Positions 35,266-45,436 of a stretch of DNA of 64,000 nucleotides are shown in pieces. A program made the position numbers and the translations under genes. Positions within the stretch are counted from its first letter, which is position 1; each line of letters begins with the position of its first letter. This stretch comes from Planctomycetota bacterium (GTDB lineage Bacteria; Planctomycetota; UBA8742; UBA2392), in NCBI GenBank assembly GCA_025993795.1, contig JAMQHL010000021.1, positions 18,919-82,918 of the forward strand. The letters are read 5' to 3'. Under the pieces are notes generated by a model. It was not told the DNA's origin and did no database searches. It saw only the letters and a list, made by a program, of their open reading frames with translations.

Positions 35266-37401
35266 ATGTCGCGCGTGACACGGCTGATCAATCGCAACGG
35301 GGAAGTAGTGCCCTTCCGGCGCTCGCGTGTGGTACGCGCGATCCTTGCCGCCGTGCGGTCTTCGGGCAGCAAGGATGAATGGGTCGCCGACAAGCTCGCC
35401 GACATGGTGGTCTACTTCCTTGACAGCCTGCACGGCGAACGACCGACACCGCCGACTGCCGACGACGTTGACGACACCATCGAAAAAGCACTGCTCAGCT
35501 CGCCGGACCTGTCCATCGTCGCGCAGGCTTTCATCTCGGGCCGCACCATGCGCCGCGAGATTGAGCAGCTTGAAGTCGCAGTCACCGATACCGACGGCCC
35601 CCGCGTCTCCCAGTCCAGCCAAGGCACCGGCGGCTGGAACCGTGTACGCATCACAGCCGCACTGATGCGCGAAAACGGGCTGGACGCCGCGCACGCGAGC
35701 GCAGTGGCCGAGGCGGTGGAAAAGCGGGTGCTGGCGCTTGATGTCGCGCGCGTGACCACCGGCCTGATTCGCGAACTGGCCGATGCGGAGCTGCTTTCGC
35801 GCGGATTGATCCGCGAGCCCAGCATCATCTCTGTGCCGCGCTACGACCTTGAGCAATGGATGTTCCCCGGCGACGAAACAGACGCCCAGCCGGCGGCCGG
35901 CCAGGCCGAACTGGCCGAGCGCGCGGGCCGCCGCGTGCTTGAGGCGTACACGCTGCAGAACATCATGGGGGGCGCGGCGCGCGATGCACATGAAGACGGC
36001 AGCTTGCACTTTGAGGCGCTGCACGCGCCGGCCGCGGTGGTTGCGACGCGGCTTGACGTATCTGCGCTGCTGCGCGGCGGTGCCGGCTTTGGCATGCAAC
36101 GCATGGCGCCGGAATCAGCGTCGGGCCTGAGCGCGGCGTTCGCGCGCATTGCCGCAATGTTGCGCGAAGCTGCGGCATTTACGGCCGGGCCGGTGACGTT
36201 GAAGGGCTTTGACCGGGCGCTGGCGGGCCAGGTTGCTGAAGATGCCGAGGCGCTTGACCGTGGGCAGTTGCAGGATGGTGTGCGCCTGCTGGCGGCGTTG
36301 GCGCCGCAAGGGCTTGTGATCGAATGCGGCCCGCCGGGTACAGCGGCGCGGGATATCGTGACGCGCACTTTGATTGACGCGCTTTCCGGCAGTGAAGGTG
36401 CCCTGCGCCGCCAGGTCGCGCTTGAGTTGACGGTAAGCGCCGGCGCATTTGCAGACCCTGCCCGACGTACGCTGATTGAACGTGCGGCTTCCGCTGCGGC
36501 ATACTGCGGCGTGCCGGTGTTTCGGCTGCGTGAGGCGGCCACCGGCGGCGGCGGCGGGCTGTTTGACGACACGGCGGGGCCGCCCCATGAGATCCTGCTG
36601 GCGCGCGCGGCGCTGAACATGATGCGCCCGGCGCTGGACGCCACGGCCATGAATCTGGTGCTGGAGCGACTGGACGCGATGCTGGCGGTTGCAGCCAAGG
36701 GGTTGGCGTCGCGCGTGCGCTATCTTGAACGCGTGGCAATGCGCGACCTGGCTGAGCCCGCGCCGGCGTCTGCGCGCATGTTCCGGGCGCTGGTGGGGGG
36801 CTCGCGCGATGTTGGGGTTGCGCCGGTCGGCTTGTGGCCTGCGGCCGTGAAGTTGTCCGGCGCGGCCACGGAATCCGAGCCGCAGGTTGCCCGCGTGGCG
36901 CAGCAATTGCTGAGTTATGCAGCATTCAAGTTTCGAGAACTTGCAGCGCGCGAGGGGCTCACGGGCCGCATGTGCGGACAGGCCGTTGAGCCGGCGCCGG
37001 CGCGCATGGCGGCCCAGGACGCCAGTTTGTTGCAACGCACCAACCCCGAGTCGCCCTTGCGCGTGGCGCTATCGCGCGAAGGGGCGTACCAGCCCGGCGC
37101 CAGTGGCGAGCCGGCACGGGCGCTCGCCCAGCGCCTCGATGCCGAAGGTGCTCTGCATGCCCTGTTGGACCGCGATGCCGAAGTTGTCGCCGAGGAGTCG
37201 CTGACAGCGCAGGACGTCACGCGCGTACTGCGCGAGTGCCTGGCAGAACGTGGCCCGCGCCCGGCGCGCTTTGCCGTAAGCATCCGCAGCCGCACCTGCC
37301 GCGACTGCGGCAATGCGTTCCCGGCCCACCGAGATGCCTGCCCGGTCTGCGGCAGCACCGCCTGGGCGCTGCCGCCCGGCCAGAAGTCGCTGTTCGGGTA
37401 G
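35266..37401 (+). CDS. ATP-cone/NrdD-like protein without glycyl-radical motif
   Basis: From ATG 35266 the product is 711 residues. Residues 3-95 form an ATP-cone ([24 protein letters not shown]), and a second similar segment follows at about 120-190. The middle (about 225-640) has the scattered pattern of an anaerobic ribonucleotide reductase (NrdD) but no recognised catalytic loop. The end carries a zinc ribbon with C678, C681, C692 and C695 (CRDCG, CPVCGS), as in NrdD. The chain stops 16 residues later, where NrdD would have the R-V-x-G-Y glycyl-radical loop. It is therefore probably not a working reductase; a nucleotide-sensing regulatory role is possible. No nrdG activase gene is near. 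A TTG at 35185 would lengthen the N-terminus. Confidence 0.6.
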   Translation: MSRVTRLINRNGEVVPFRRSRVVRAILAAVRSSGSKDEWVADKLADMVVYFLDSLHGERPTPPTADDVDDTIEKALLSSPDLSIVAQAFISGRTMRREIEQLEVAVTDTDGPRVSQSSQGTGGWNRVRITAALMRENGLDAAHASAVAEAVEKRVLALDVARVTTGLIRELADAELLSRGLIREPSIISVPRYDLEQWMFPGDETDAQPAAGQAELAERAGRRVLEAYTLQNIMGGAARDAHEDGSLHFEALHAPAAVVATRLDVSALLRGGAGFGMQRMAPESASGLSAAFARIAAMLREAAAFTAGPVTLKGFDRALAGQVAEDAEALDRGQLQDGVRLLAALAPQGLVIECGPPGTAARDIVTRTLIDALSGSEGALRRQVALELTVSAGAFADPARRTLIERAASAAAYCGVPVFRLREAATGGGGGLFDDTAGPPHEILLARAALNMMRPALDATAMNLVLERLDAMLAVAAKGLASRVRYLERVAMRDLAEPAPASARMFRALVGGSRDVGVAPVGLWPAAVKLSGAATESEPQVARVAQQLLSYAAFKFRELAAREGLTGRMCGQAVEPAPARMAAQDASLLQRTNPESPLRVALSREGAYQPGASGEPARALAQRLDAEGALHALLDRDAEVVAEESLTAQDVTRVLRECLAERGPRPARFAVSIRSRTCRDCGNAFPAHRDACPVCGSTAWALPPGQKSLFG

Positions 37402-37423
37402 GTTACGGGGCGCGCAAACACGC

Positions 37424-37429
37424 TATACT
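37424..37429 (+). promoter_or_regulatory. Candidate -10 box upstream of the FlgI-like gene
   Basis: TATACT lies 34 bp before the ATG at 37463 in the short gap after the NrdD-like gene. No good -35 stands at 16-18 bp, so this is weak evidence. Confidence 0.25.
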
Positions 37430-37462
37430 CGGGCTCCCTGGTCAGGCCCCTGGCGAGTTGAG

Positions 37463-38926
37463 ATGAAGGCAGTCTATTGTTTATTGCTGCTGCTTCTGCT
37501 GGCGGCATGCAGCACCCCGCCCGCGAACAACAGTGCATCGACTGACGGCGGCGATTCCGGCGAGGGCGGGTTCAAGGACACGCGCAACATCCCGCACAAC
37601 GAAAAGACCGCACAGCAGTTCATTCGTCGCTTTGAGGGCCTTCGCGTCGGCCTGCTGAACTACTTTGACCCGACCGAAGTGGAGCTGGTGAATCGCCAGT
37701 TCACCTGCGAGACCGTGATCTTTCGGCTGAACAGCACCGGCGACACGGGTGCCCTGCACGGCGCAGCGGCAGACCTGGCCGCTGAACTTGCAATCAAGCT
37801 GGGCTGGGAACACAGCCAGACTGCCACCAGCGAATCCATGGTGGAATCTCACCTTGCCGTCGTGCGCATACGCTCTATCGGCATACCGGCCGGTGCCAAA
37901 CCGGGCGACATGATCCCGGTTGCCATTGAGCTGAAAGGCAACGCCACCGACATCCACGGCGGGTACGTCTACACCACGCCACTGAAAAACAGTGCCGGGC
38001 GCACCGTCGCCATATTGAAAGAAGGCTATCTGCCCTTTGACGTCAACCGCATGGAGCCTGAGGACATCTCTGAGGAAATGCGCCAGGACGCCAAGAACCT
38101 CGAGCGTCGCGAAGCCGCCAACGGCTCATGGTTCCTGCTGCGCAAGGGCGTGACCATCCAGAAAACGGTGTTGTCAGACGACCTGTCGGCTGACCAGATC
38201 ATTCTGCCACTGGTGCGGAAAGTGACTGCAGATGAAGTGGTTCGGACGCTCTCGGCTGACCTGATTCCGGATGTCGTCGCTGACATCCGGCGGCAAATGA
38301 AAGGGATTGGCTTGCCCGCCAAAGTTGAAGACGAGCCGGGAAAGATCATTATCACGCCGCTGGGCGTGCGTGAAATCTCGTTGCAGCAGGTGTACGAGCG
38401 GGTCGAGGGCCTGCGCGTTGAGCTCAAGCCGAAGAACCGCATCATCATCGTATTTGACGATACGCTGTTCCGTGTGGCGATTTACGGCCCCGTCGCGCAT
38501 CGCTTTCTGATTGACGGGCTCGCGCTGACGACTGATCCCTTCACCCGCGACAAACCCAACGTCGATGCGTACCAGTTGCCGTTTCGCGTAAGTTGCCGCC
38601 TGCTGCAACGGGCTGAGCCCGGCCGCTCAAGGCTGTACGGCGTTGCCGACGCGGACAACCCGAGCCCGGACGGCCACCGGGGGCGTGTTCGCCTTGCCTG
38701 GAGCCGCTGGAAAGACGGCAGGCAAATCGAGGAAAAGACAGAAGAACTGCCCACCAGCGATATCAGCGAAGTCCTGCGCCACCTGTGGGTGCGCGGCATG
38801 GGCCCCCGCGAGGTGCTGGCCTTTGTGGTAGAAGCCGAGGCTTCATATGCGATCAATGCCGAGCTTGGCTTCAACCATCACAAGATTGATCTGGAGCGCC
38901 TAGCCGGGGCGAAACCAGGAGATTGA
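37463..38926 (+). CDS. FlgI-like lipoprotein
   Basis: The 487-residue protein begins [16 protein letters not shown], a lipoprotein signal with Cys16 in the lipobox, followed by a Ser/Gly-rich linker. Residues 60-190 resemble the flagellar P-ring protein FlgI, with [43 protein letters not shown] (in part), the typical A-x-PGD-x-I-D-V motif followed by L-x-GG-x-L-x-x-T-P-L. The C-terminal 250 residues diverge. No flagellar genes are nearby and FlgI itself is not a lipoprotein, so this is likely a repurposed envelope ring or scaffold protein. The role is unknown. Confidence 0.65.
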   Translation: MKAVYCLLLLLLLAACSTPPANNSASTDGGDSGEGGFKDTRNIPHNEKTAQQFIRRFEGLRVGLLNYFDPTEVELVNRQFTCETVIFRLNSTGDTGALHGAAADLAAELAIKLGWEHSQTATSESMVESHLAVVRIRSIGIPAGAKPGDMIPVAIELKGNATDIHGGYVYTTPLKNSAGRTVAILKEGYLPFDVNRMEPEDISEEMRQDAKNLERREAANGSWFLLRKGVTIQKTVLSDDLSADQIILPLVRKVTADEVVRTLSADLIPDVVADIRRQMKGIGLPAKVEDEPGKIIITPLGVREISLQQVYERVEGLRVELKPKNRIIIVFDDTLFRVAIYGPVAHRFLIDGLALTTDPFTRDKPNVDAYQLPFRVSCRLLQRAEPGRSRLYGVADADNPSPDGHRGRVRLAWSRWKDGRQIEEKTEELPTSDISEVLRHLWVRGMGPREVLAFVVEAEASYAINAELGFNHHKIDLERLAGAKPGD

Positions 38927-39101
38927 TCGCACAACTTGTCCACTCAGTGTCCACGGTCGCCTAACACCCGTGAAGGTGGTGTAAACTTTGACCCGGAAAG
39001 CCCTTCAATCGTGGGGTTTTGCCCAAAGAAAACCCGCCCCTCCCGTCGATACGCTAAAGATTGCCGGGGGTGGTGCCCCGGACTCTTTTGGCAGGTGGCC
39101 C

Positions 39102-42100
39102 ATGCGCATCGTCAGCCTTGAAATGGACGGCTTTAAGTCCTTTGGGCGGCACACAATCTTTGAATTCCCGGCCCCGATCACGGGTGTCGTCGGGCCCAAC
39201 GGCTGCGGCAAGTCCAACGTCGTGGATGCCACGCGCTGGGTGCTGGGCGAAATGTCGCGCAAGGCCCTGCGTGCCAAAAGCAGCACCGACGTGATCTTTT
39301 CCGGCAGTGCAACCCGCAAACCCGCCCGCTATGCCGAAGTCAGTATCAGCTTCGACAACAGCGACAAGGTGCTGCCGTTTTCCAGCAAGATTGTCCGGGT
39401 GACCCGTCGCCTTGAGAAGAACGGCGACAGCTTCTACCTGATCAATGGCGAGCCCGCCAAACTGCGCGACGTGCGCGGGTTGTTCGAGGGCACGGGCGCC
39501 GCCATGAGCGCCTACAGCATCATGGAACAGGGCAAGATGGACGCCCTGCTGCAAAGCAAGCCCGAAGACCGCCGCGTGGTCTTTGAAGAAGCAGCGGGTA
39601 TCGGCCAGATGCGCAAACAGCAGGAAATCGCGCAGGCCAAGCTCGTGATCGTTGACCAGAACCTCGATCGGCTGAAAGACGTGCTGGCCGAGGTCAAGGG
39701 CCAGTTGCGCAAGATCAAGGCGCAAGCCGGACGCGCCCTGAAATACACCGAGTTGAAGGAACGCTGCCGGGTCATCCACGAACAGCTCGGCCTGGCCGAG
39801 TTTGCACGCCTTGACGTACAGCGCAACGAGTTGCTGCAGGTGATTGCCGCCGCCGGCAAGCGCGAAGGCGCGATCCAGGCTGACCTTGCCAAGACGCGCA
39901 TGGACCTTGAAGACGCCGAGACCAACCTCGCCGACGCCGAGCACGAAGAGCGCCGGTTGGCAGAGCGCATCCACAAGCTTGAGCTGGATATCCGCGCCGA
40001 GCAGAACAGGCGCGAACAGGCATTGGCACGGGTGGACAGCCTGCAGCAGGCAATCCAGCGCGCAAGAGAGCTGTCCGAGCGCGTGCGGCAGCAGGTGAGC
40101 GGGCTCAAACAACGCCGCGAGAGCATACAGCTTGAGACCGAGCAGGGCCGCGCTGAAATGGCTGCGCTCAGCAAGCGGGTAAGCGAGCTTGCGCAAGCCG
40201 AACAGGCTGCCCGCGCCGAAACCGAGTCGGTCGAGGCGCAGCTGAAGGAAGTCCGCAACCATCTGCTGGATGCCATCGGCGAAGCCAACGGGGCACTGAA
40301 CCAGCGCATGACGCTGGATGCAGAGTTGCGGGGCGCGCGTCGCCGCCTTGAAACGCTTGAGGCGCGCGGCACAGAAGCGGCCCGCGAGTTTGACGACGTC
40401 GCGATGCGCGCCAGCACGGCAAATGCCGCAAGGCATGAGCAGGAACAAGCACTGGCGGGGTTGAAGGCCGAACTGGCCGAGCTGGATGCGCAGCTTGCGC
40501 CAGCGGCAAGCTCTGCCAACGATCTGCGCCAGCGCAAACATGCCCTTGAACTCAAGCGCGGCGCCAAGCTTGAGCGCAAAGCCATGCTGGTAAGCATGGC
40601 TGAACAGCGACCGGGCCTTGATGACACCGCCCGCGAGTTGCTGGCAGACCCGGCGCGCTGCGAGTGCTTTGGCATACTTGGCGTGATTGCAGACAACGTG
40701 CGCATTGACCTCGGCTTTGCAGCGGCCCTTGAGCGTGTGTTGAAAGACCTTGGCAGCGCCATCGTGGTGGACCGGCTTGAACAGGCGCACGACCTGTTTG
40801 ACTGGCTGGCGGGCCGCGGCAGCAGCAACATCACGCTGATCGCGCGTGACCAGTTTTCTGCACCGAAGAAGGCGGCACAGTTTCCCGGCGGCAAGGGCGT
40901 AATCGGCCCCTTACTGGACGAGGTGAAGACCAACGACGGTTTTGGGGGGTTGCTGGGCGCCTTGGTCAGCGACGTACTGCTGGTGGCGGACCGCAGCGTC
41001 GCGCGCCGCCTGATGAAGACGTGCGCGGGCTTTCGCATCGTGACACCCACCGGTGAAATGTTCACGCTGCCCGGTGCGTTTGCGCTTGCGGGCGGTGAAG
41101 CCGCCACGGGGCTGATAACGCAGCAGTCGGAGATTGACCGGCTCACGCGTGATTTAGGCGTGCTGGACACTGAGGTTGAGGAGACCGCAGCCAGGCTGGC
41201 CGACGCCTTGACGCGCCAGGATCAACTTGCAGCCCGCAGCGTCGAGTTGCGCGCATCGATCTATGACGCGAGCATGGAGGCGGCATCGCGCCGCGTGGCG
41301 CTGGAGTCGCTGAATCGCGAGCACAAGCGACTTGCCGAAGAGCAGGACGTGTTGCGCCGCGAACAGACCCTGTTGCAGGCGCAAGTCGAACAGCACCTGG
41401 CGCGCCACAGCGAACTGACCGAGCAGATGGCCCGCGCCGAGGAAGAGAAATCACGCTGCGAAGGCGAGCTGGGGCGCCTGAACGAAGATGCAGCCGCGCG
41501 CAGAGTCACGCTGGCCGAGGCACGCGATGCCCTTACCGAGGCGCGCGTGGATGAGGCTGCCCGCCGCACGCGCCTGGCGCAGTCCGAGGATTCGCTCAAG
41601 GGCATCGACAGCGCGCTGGCGCGCTATGCCGACGAGCTTTCGCGCAGTGCCGGCGAAGTCGAGACGCACGCCAAGGAAAGTCGCGGCCTTGAGCACGCGG
41701 CAGGCAGCAGCGTGGAAGTACAGGCCGAGCTTGAGCGTGAGCAGTCGGAACTGAACAACCGGCGCAGCCAGGGCGGCGGCATGCTCGCGACACGCCGCGC
41801 GGAAGTCGAGAAGGCCCGCGCGTACGCGTCAGAGCTTCAGGAGAAGCTGTACAGCGAGCGCGAAAGCGTGCAGCAGGCGCGCATCGATGAAAACACACTG
41901 TTCATGAAGATGGACTCTTTGCGACGCCGCCTGTCTGAGCTGTACAACACTGATATTGACGGCTTGTACCGCGACTTCGACGCGCAGCGAAGCGTGATTG
42001 ACGAATCGGCCTGCCGGCAGGAACTGGGCATAGTCGAAGACCAGTTGCGAAAGCTGGGCAACGTCAACATGGAAGCGATGGACGAGCTGAAGGAAACCGA

Positions 42101-42680
42101 AGAGCGCAACGACTTCTACAGCAAGCAGGAAAGCGACCTGCTGAAGGCCAAGCGCACACTCGGCGACGCAATTGCGCGCATCGAAAACGAAACGCGCCGC
42201 ATGTTCCTCACGACGTTCGAGGCGATTCGCGCCAACTTTCAACGCCTGTTCCGGCGCCTGTTCGGCGGCGGCAGTGCCGACATCATGCTGACAAACCCGG
42301 AAGACCCGCTCAACAGCGGCGTCGAGATCATCGCCAAGCCGCCGGGCAAAGAAGCGCTGCCGATTGCGATGCGCAGCGGTGGCGAACGCGCCATGATCAG
42401 TGTTGCGATGATGTTTGCGGTGTACGAGACCAACCCGGCGCCGTACGCGATTTTGGACGAAGTAGACGCGCCGCTGGATGAAGCCAACGTTGACCGCTTC
42501 TGCAGCGTGATCGAAGACTACGCCAAGGTCAGCCAATTCATCATTATCACGCACCACAAGAAGACGATGGCGGCTTGCGACACGCTGTACGGCGTAACGA
42601 TGCAGGAACCCGGCACCAGCACCAAGGTCAGCGTGGATTTGCGCACTGCGGACACGGCGGAACTGGTGGCCAGCGCCTGA
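39102..42680 (+). CDS. smc: Chromosome segregation SMC protein
   Basis: The 1192-residue length from ATG 39102 is standard for bacterial SMC, the ATPase that with ScpA/ScpB organises and segregates chromosomes. The N-terminal head has Walker A GPNGCGKS (residues 31-38). Two long coiled coils flank a hinge at about residues 510-670 (CFGILGVIADNVRIDLGFAAALERVL in part). The C-terminal head has the signature RSGGERAMISVAMMF and Walker B YAILDEVDAPLDEAN. The frame continues 38 codons upstream without family similarity. scpA and scpB are not next to it. A terminator follows directly. Confidence 0.97.
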   Translation: MRIVSLEMDGFKSFGRHTIFEFPAPITGVVGPNGCGKSNVVDATRWVLGEMSRKALRAKSSTDVIFSGSATRKPARYAEVSISFDNSDKVLPFSSKIVRVTRRLEKNGDSFYLINGEPAKLRDVRGLFEGTGAAMSAYSIMEQGKMDALLQSKPEDRRVVFEEAAGIGQMRKQQEIAQAKLVIVDQNLDRLKDVLAEVKGQLRKIKAQAGRALKYTELKERCRVIHEQLGLAEFARLDVQRNELLQVIAAAGKREGAIQADLAKTRMDLEDAETNLADAEHEERRLAERIHKLELDIRAEQNRREQALARVDSLQQAIQRARELSERVRQQVSGLKQRRESIQLETEQGRAEMAALSKRVSELAQAEQAARAETESVEAQLKEVRNHLLDAIGEANGALNQRMTLDAELRGARRRLETLEARGTEAAREFDDVAMRASTANAARHEQEQALAGLKAELAELDAQLAPAASSANDLRQRKHALELKRGAKLERKAMLVSMAEQRPGLDDTARELLADPARCECFGILGVIADNVRIDLGFAAALERVLKDLGSAIVVDRLEQAHDLFDWLAGRGSSNITLIARDQFSAPKKAAQFPGGKGVIGPLLDEVKTNDGFGGLLGALVSDVLLVADRSVARRLMKTCAGFRIVTPTGEMFTLPGAFALAGGEAATGLITQQSEIDRLTRDLGVLDTEVEETAARLADALTRQDQLAARSVELRASIYDASMEAASRRVALESLNREHKRLAEEQDVLRREQTLLQAQVEQHLARHSELTEQMARAEEEKSRCEGELGRLNEDAAARRVTLAEARDALTEARVDEAARRTRLAQSEDSLKGIDSALARYADELSRSAGEVETHAKESRGLEHAAGSSVEVQAELEREQSELNNRRSQGGGMLATRRAEVEKARAYASELQEKLYSERESVQQARIDENTLFMKMDSLRRRLSELYNTDIDGLYRDFDAQRSVIDESACRQELGIVEDQLRKLGNVNMEAMDELKETEERNDFYSKQESDLLKAKRTLGDAIARIENETRRMFLTTFEAIRANFQRLFRRLFGGGSADIMLTNPEDPLNSGVEIIAKPPGKEALPIAMRSGGERAMISVAMMFAVYETNPAPYAILDEVDAPLDEANVDRFCSVIEDYAKVSQFIIITHHKKTMAACDTLYGVTMQEPGTSTKVSVDLRTADTAELVASA

Positions 42681-42698
42681 GATGGATTGCGTTGCCAG

Positions 42699-42723
42699 GC
42701 CCGCGACTTCCGTCGCGGGCTTT
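42699..42723 (+). terminator. Terminator after smc
   Basis: GCCCGCGAC and GTCGCGGGC pair perfectly across TTCC, followed by TTTCAATTGT. It starts 18 bp after the smc stop and ends 21 bp before the next gene. Confidence 0.75.
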
Positions 42724-42743
42724 CAATTGTACGCTTCGGCCGA

Positions 42744-43532
42744 ATGGAAAAACTTTCCAAGGCACGCAGCAAAGAACTCCGCGCGCTCAAGCTGCGCAAG
42801 TCGCGCGATGAGCTTGGCCTGTACGTCGCCGAGGGCCCGCTGCTGCTTGAAGAAGCGCTCAAGGCCGGTGTGTTCCCGCGCTATGTGGTGACCTGCGACG
42901 AGTTGATGGAAGGCACCCGCGACAAGATCAACGCGCTGGTGCAGAGGTGCGGGTCCGAACAGGTCGAGTGTTTCAGCAACGACACCGGCGAGTTCATGAA
43001 CGTCAGCGACACCGTCAACAGCCAGGGGTTGCTGGCGGTCTTCGGCCTGCCCGCCTATGACGTGAATACGCTGCTGCTCAAGCCCCGGCTTACGCTGCTT
43101 GTGCTCGATAACGTGCGCGACCCGGGCAACCTCGGCACGATCATGCGCCAGGCGGCAGCATTCGATTGCGATGGACTGCTGCTGCTCAAGGGTTGTGTCG
43201 ATGCCTACAACCACAAAGCCGTGCGCGCGAGCATGGGCGGCGTGTTCCATGTGCCGGTGTTCAACGACCTGACTCCCGAGGTCGTGATTGAGAAGCTGTC
43301 AAGTACCGGTGTGTGGCCCTATGTCACGGGCACCAAGGGCAAGAACGCATTCGAGGTCAGCTACCCACCCAAGACAGCGTTCATCATCGGCGGCGAAAGC
43401 GAAGGCGTGCAACCGTTCTGGGGCGATCACGCAGTGATTCAGGTAAGCATTCCGCAGACGGCAAAGGTGGAAAGCCTGAACGCTGCAGTGGCGGCCAGCA
43501 TCCTGCTTGCGTACCGGTACCAGGCACGGTAG
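42744..43532 (+). CDS. TrmH-family (SPOUT) RNA 2'-O-methyltransferase
   Basis: The 262-residue enzyme has an N-terminal substrate-binding domain (residues 1-95, opening MEKLSKARSKELRALKLRKSR) and a C-terminal SPOUT trefoil-knot domain with the three conserved motifs: NVRDPGNLGTIMRQA, FIIGGESEGV and IPQTAKVESLNAAVAASILLAYR. It transfers methyl from S-adenosylmethionine to a ribose 2'-OH of rRNA or tRNA; the exact target site is not predictable. The layout is that of the RlmB/TsnR group. The start directly follows the smc terminator. Confidence 0.92.
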   Translation: MEKLSKARSKELRALKLRKSRDELGLYVAEGPLLLEEALKAGVFPRYVVTCDELMEGTRDKINALVQRCGSEQVECFSNDTGEFMNVSDTVNSQGLLAVFGLPAYDVNTLLLKPRLTLLVLDNVRDPGNLGTIMRQAAAFDCDGLLLLKGCVDAYNHKAVRASMGGVFHVPVFNDLTPEVVIEKLSSTGVWPYVTGTKGKNAFEVSYPPKTAFIIGGESEGVQPFWGDHAVIQVSIPQTAKVESLNAAVAASILLAYRYQAR

Positions 43533-43537
43533 GCGGG

Positions 43538-43813
43538 CTATTCTTCGCCGAGAAAGAACTTGTTCTTGAACAGCTCGACCAGGCTGCTGACTGCGGCATC
43601 GGCGTCGCTGCCTTCGGCCTCGACCTTGAGGCGCGTGCCCTTTTCAGCGGCGAGCATGATGACATCGATAATCGACTTGGCGTTGCAGCGGTGGTCGCCC
43701 TTAATCAGGTAGACTTCTGCGGTAAACTTTGACGCCGTCTCAATCACCTTCATCGCCGGCCGCTGGTGCAGGCCGTACTTGTTCAGCAGTTCGACTTCGG
43801 CAGTTGCAGGCAT
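43538..43813 (-). CDS. ptsH: HPr phosphocarrier
   Basis: This 91-residue protein is HPr or an HPr-like regulator. It keeps the phosphorylatable histidine (H16 in NKYGLHQRPA) and the regulatory serine (S47 in NAKSIIDVIM), so it could be used both by EI and by HPr kinase. No other PTS genes are in the window. The pairing with a YvcK homologue 77 bp upstream recalls the yvcK-crh cluster of Bacillus, where the HPr paralogue Crh has lost the histidine; here it is retained. Its last codon is 6 bp from the convergent methyltransferase gene. Confidence 0.9.
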   Translation of the reverse strand: MPATAEVELLNKYGLHQRPAMKVIETASKFTAEVYLIKGDHRCNAKSIIDVIMLAAEKGTRLKVEAEGSDADAAVSSLVELFKNKFFLGEE

Positions 43814-43889
43814 AGTTGCCAGTGTATGTATGGCCGTGCAGCGTTGGAATCAAGGGACTTGCGGCTTGCCGTTCTGCAGGCGTCTCTCC

Positions 43890-44891
43890 TCAACCGGCCT
43901 TGGCCTTGTCCCGGCCGATGTCGCGGAACACCTGAAGGCACAATTCGGCCAGCCGCGCCGGGTGGTGGCGCACAACATGATCCGCGCTCACAAGGTCGCC
44001 GGTCACCAAACGCGGGTTGCCGGCAAGCTGGCTCAGCTTTGGCAGGTCGGCGTCAACCGGCACGGAGTTCTCGGCGGCATAGGCCTGGCGCAGACGGTCG
44101 GGGATGGCGCCGGTGTTTACGACCACAAAGTCAAGCAGGGCTTCGCTGGTGTGTTCAATGATCACGTCGACGTGGCGGCTGGCCGTGAAGTCCTGGGTTT
44201 CGCCCGGCTGTGTCATGATGTTGCAGACGTATCCGACGACGGCGCCGGTCTTTTGCAGGGCATTGCGGATGTCCGGGATCAGCAGGTTGGGCAACACGCT
44301 GGTGTACAGGCTGCCGGGGCCGAGCAGCACAAGGTCAGCGGCCATGATGGCGTCTACCACATCGTGGGCAGCAGGCGCGTCTTGGGGTTTGATGGCAAGG
44401 CGCTTTACGGGTTTGTTGACCTTGCCGACCAGTGACTCGCCGGTGGTCTTGCTGCCGTCTTCGTGCTCGGCGATCAGGCTTAGCTTGACGGTTGTAGCGG
44501 GCAAGACGCGGCCGCGCACATTCAGTACGCGGTTGGCTTCGCGCACGGCCTGTTCGAAGTCGCCGGTCACCTTGGTCATGGCGGCCAGGAAGATGTTGCC
44601 GAAGGGGTGGCCCTTGAGGTCGCCTTCTTCGAACCGGTATTGAAACAGTTTTTCGAGCACCGGGCCGGCATCGCTGAGTGCGGCCAGACAGCTGCGGATG
44701 TCGCCGGGCGGCAACATGCCGAACTCTTTTCGAAACCGCCCGCTGCTGCCGCCGTCGTCTGCCACGGTAACGATGGCGGTCAGTTTGTCGGTGTGTTCTT
44801 TCAGGCCGCGCAGCAGGCCGCTGGCGCCGGTGCCGCCGCCGATGGCGACGACGCTTGCAGAGCGGCGGAATAGTCGTGGAAACAGTGCCAT
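43890..44891 (-). CDS. YvcK/GlmR-like (CofD-fold) protein
   Basis: The 333-residue protein matches the YvcK/GlmR family: VVAIGGGTGASGLLRGLK near the N-terminus, IVTVADDGGSSGRFRKEFGMLPPGDIRSCL (in part), GHPFGNIFLAAM, LLGPGSLYTSVLPNLLI, VGYVCNIMTQPGET. YvcK binds UDP-GlcNAc and adjusts carbon flow into peptidoglycan precursors, being needed on gluconeogenic carbon sources. The ATG at 44891 precedes a basic N-terminus; a longer start at 44927 is possible. The neighbours on the same strand are HPr and the ribosome-hibernation factor. Confidence 0.93.
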   Translation of the reverse strand: MALFPRLFRRSASVVAIGGGTGASGLLRGLKEHTDKLTAIVTVADDGGSSGRFRKEFGMLPPGDIRSCLAALSDAGPVLEKLFQYRFEEGDLKGHPFGNIFLAAMTKVTGDFEQAVREANRVLNVRGRVLPATTVKLSLIAEHEDGSKTTGESLVGKVNKPVKRLAIKPQDAPAAHDVVDAIMAADLVLLGPGSLYTSVLPNLLIPDIRNALQKTGAVVGYVCNIMTQPGETQDFTASRHVDVIIEHTSEALLDFVVVNTGAIPDRLRQAYAAENSVPVDADLPKLSQLAGNPRLVTGDLVSADHVVRHHPARLAELCLQVFRDIGRDKAKAG

Positions 44892-44977
44892 CGGCAACCG
44901 ATGCGGAACTCGGGTATCAGTCTGCAATGCCCATCAGAGACCTGGGATGCTGTCCGGTAGGGTGACCCCTTGCCCTA

Positions 44978-45367
44978 CTACTCGTTTTTTGCTTCCTCGT
45001 AAGTGCTTTCGCGGCGAATGCGGGTCGTAACGCGCTTGACGTCGCGCACCAGCTTTTTGCGCTTGTCGCTGCCCTTGTGGCCCTTCAGCTTCTCTTTGAC
45101 CTTGCGCAACTGGCGATAAGACTTGTCGATGCACAAGTCCACGGCGGCGTGCATGTCTTCGCGGTGGTGGACGACGGCCGACAGGTGGTGCTGCGTGTCG
45201 GTGTGCATGTTGATTTCGCAAACGTAGTCAAGTCCCGTTTGGTTCAAGATCACCTGAATGGCGTGGATGCGGTTGAAGTAGCGCTTCAGCTTCTCGAGCT
45301 TTTTCTCGGCGTACTGCTTCATCATTGGCGTTACTTTTACGTTCTTGGCTGTGATCGTGATGCGCAC
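44978..45367 (-). CDS. hpf: Ribosome hibernation promoting factor
   Basis: The start is a GTG at 45367 with GAGGAG six bases upstream, giving 129 residues (VRITITAKNVKVTPMMKQYAEKKLEKL). The fold is that of the short HPF/YfiA family: a beta-alpha-beta-beta-beta-alpha domain (residues 1-95) that occupies the decoding centre and inactivates ribosomes in stationary phase. A basic Lys-rich tail (KGHKGSDKRKKLVRD) follows, without the dimerising domain of long HPF. The upstream in-frame ATG at 45430 is unlikely because the extra residues do not match. It lies 87 bp upstream of yvcK. Confidence 0.93.
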   Translation of the reverse strand: MRITITAKNVKVTPMMKQYAEKKLEKLKRYFNRIHAIQVILNQTGLDYVCEINMHTDTQHHLSAVVHHREDMHAAVDLCIDKSYRQLRKVKEKLKGHKGSDKRKKLVRDVKRVTTRIRRESTYEEAKNE

Positions 45368-45436
45368 GGAATCTCCTCGTTGGCCGGATGCAACCGGGCC
45401 GATTGTGGCGTGTAGCGGAGCCGTTGGCAACAGGGG

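Noticed and set aside
39054..40790. Minus-strand frame of 578 codons inside smc
   Set aside because: The sense strand encodes an unambiguous SMC head and coiled coil; the antisense product has no recognisable motif.
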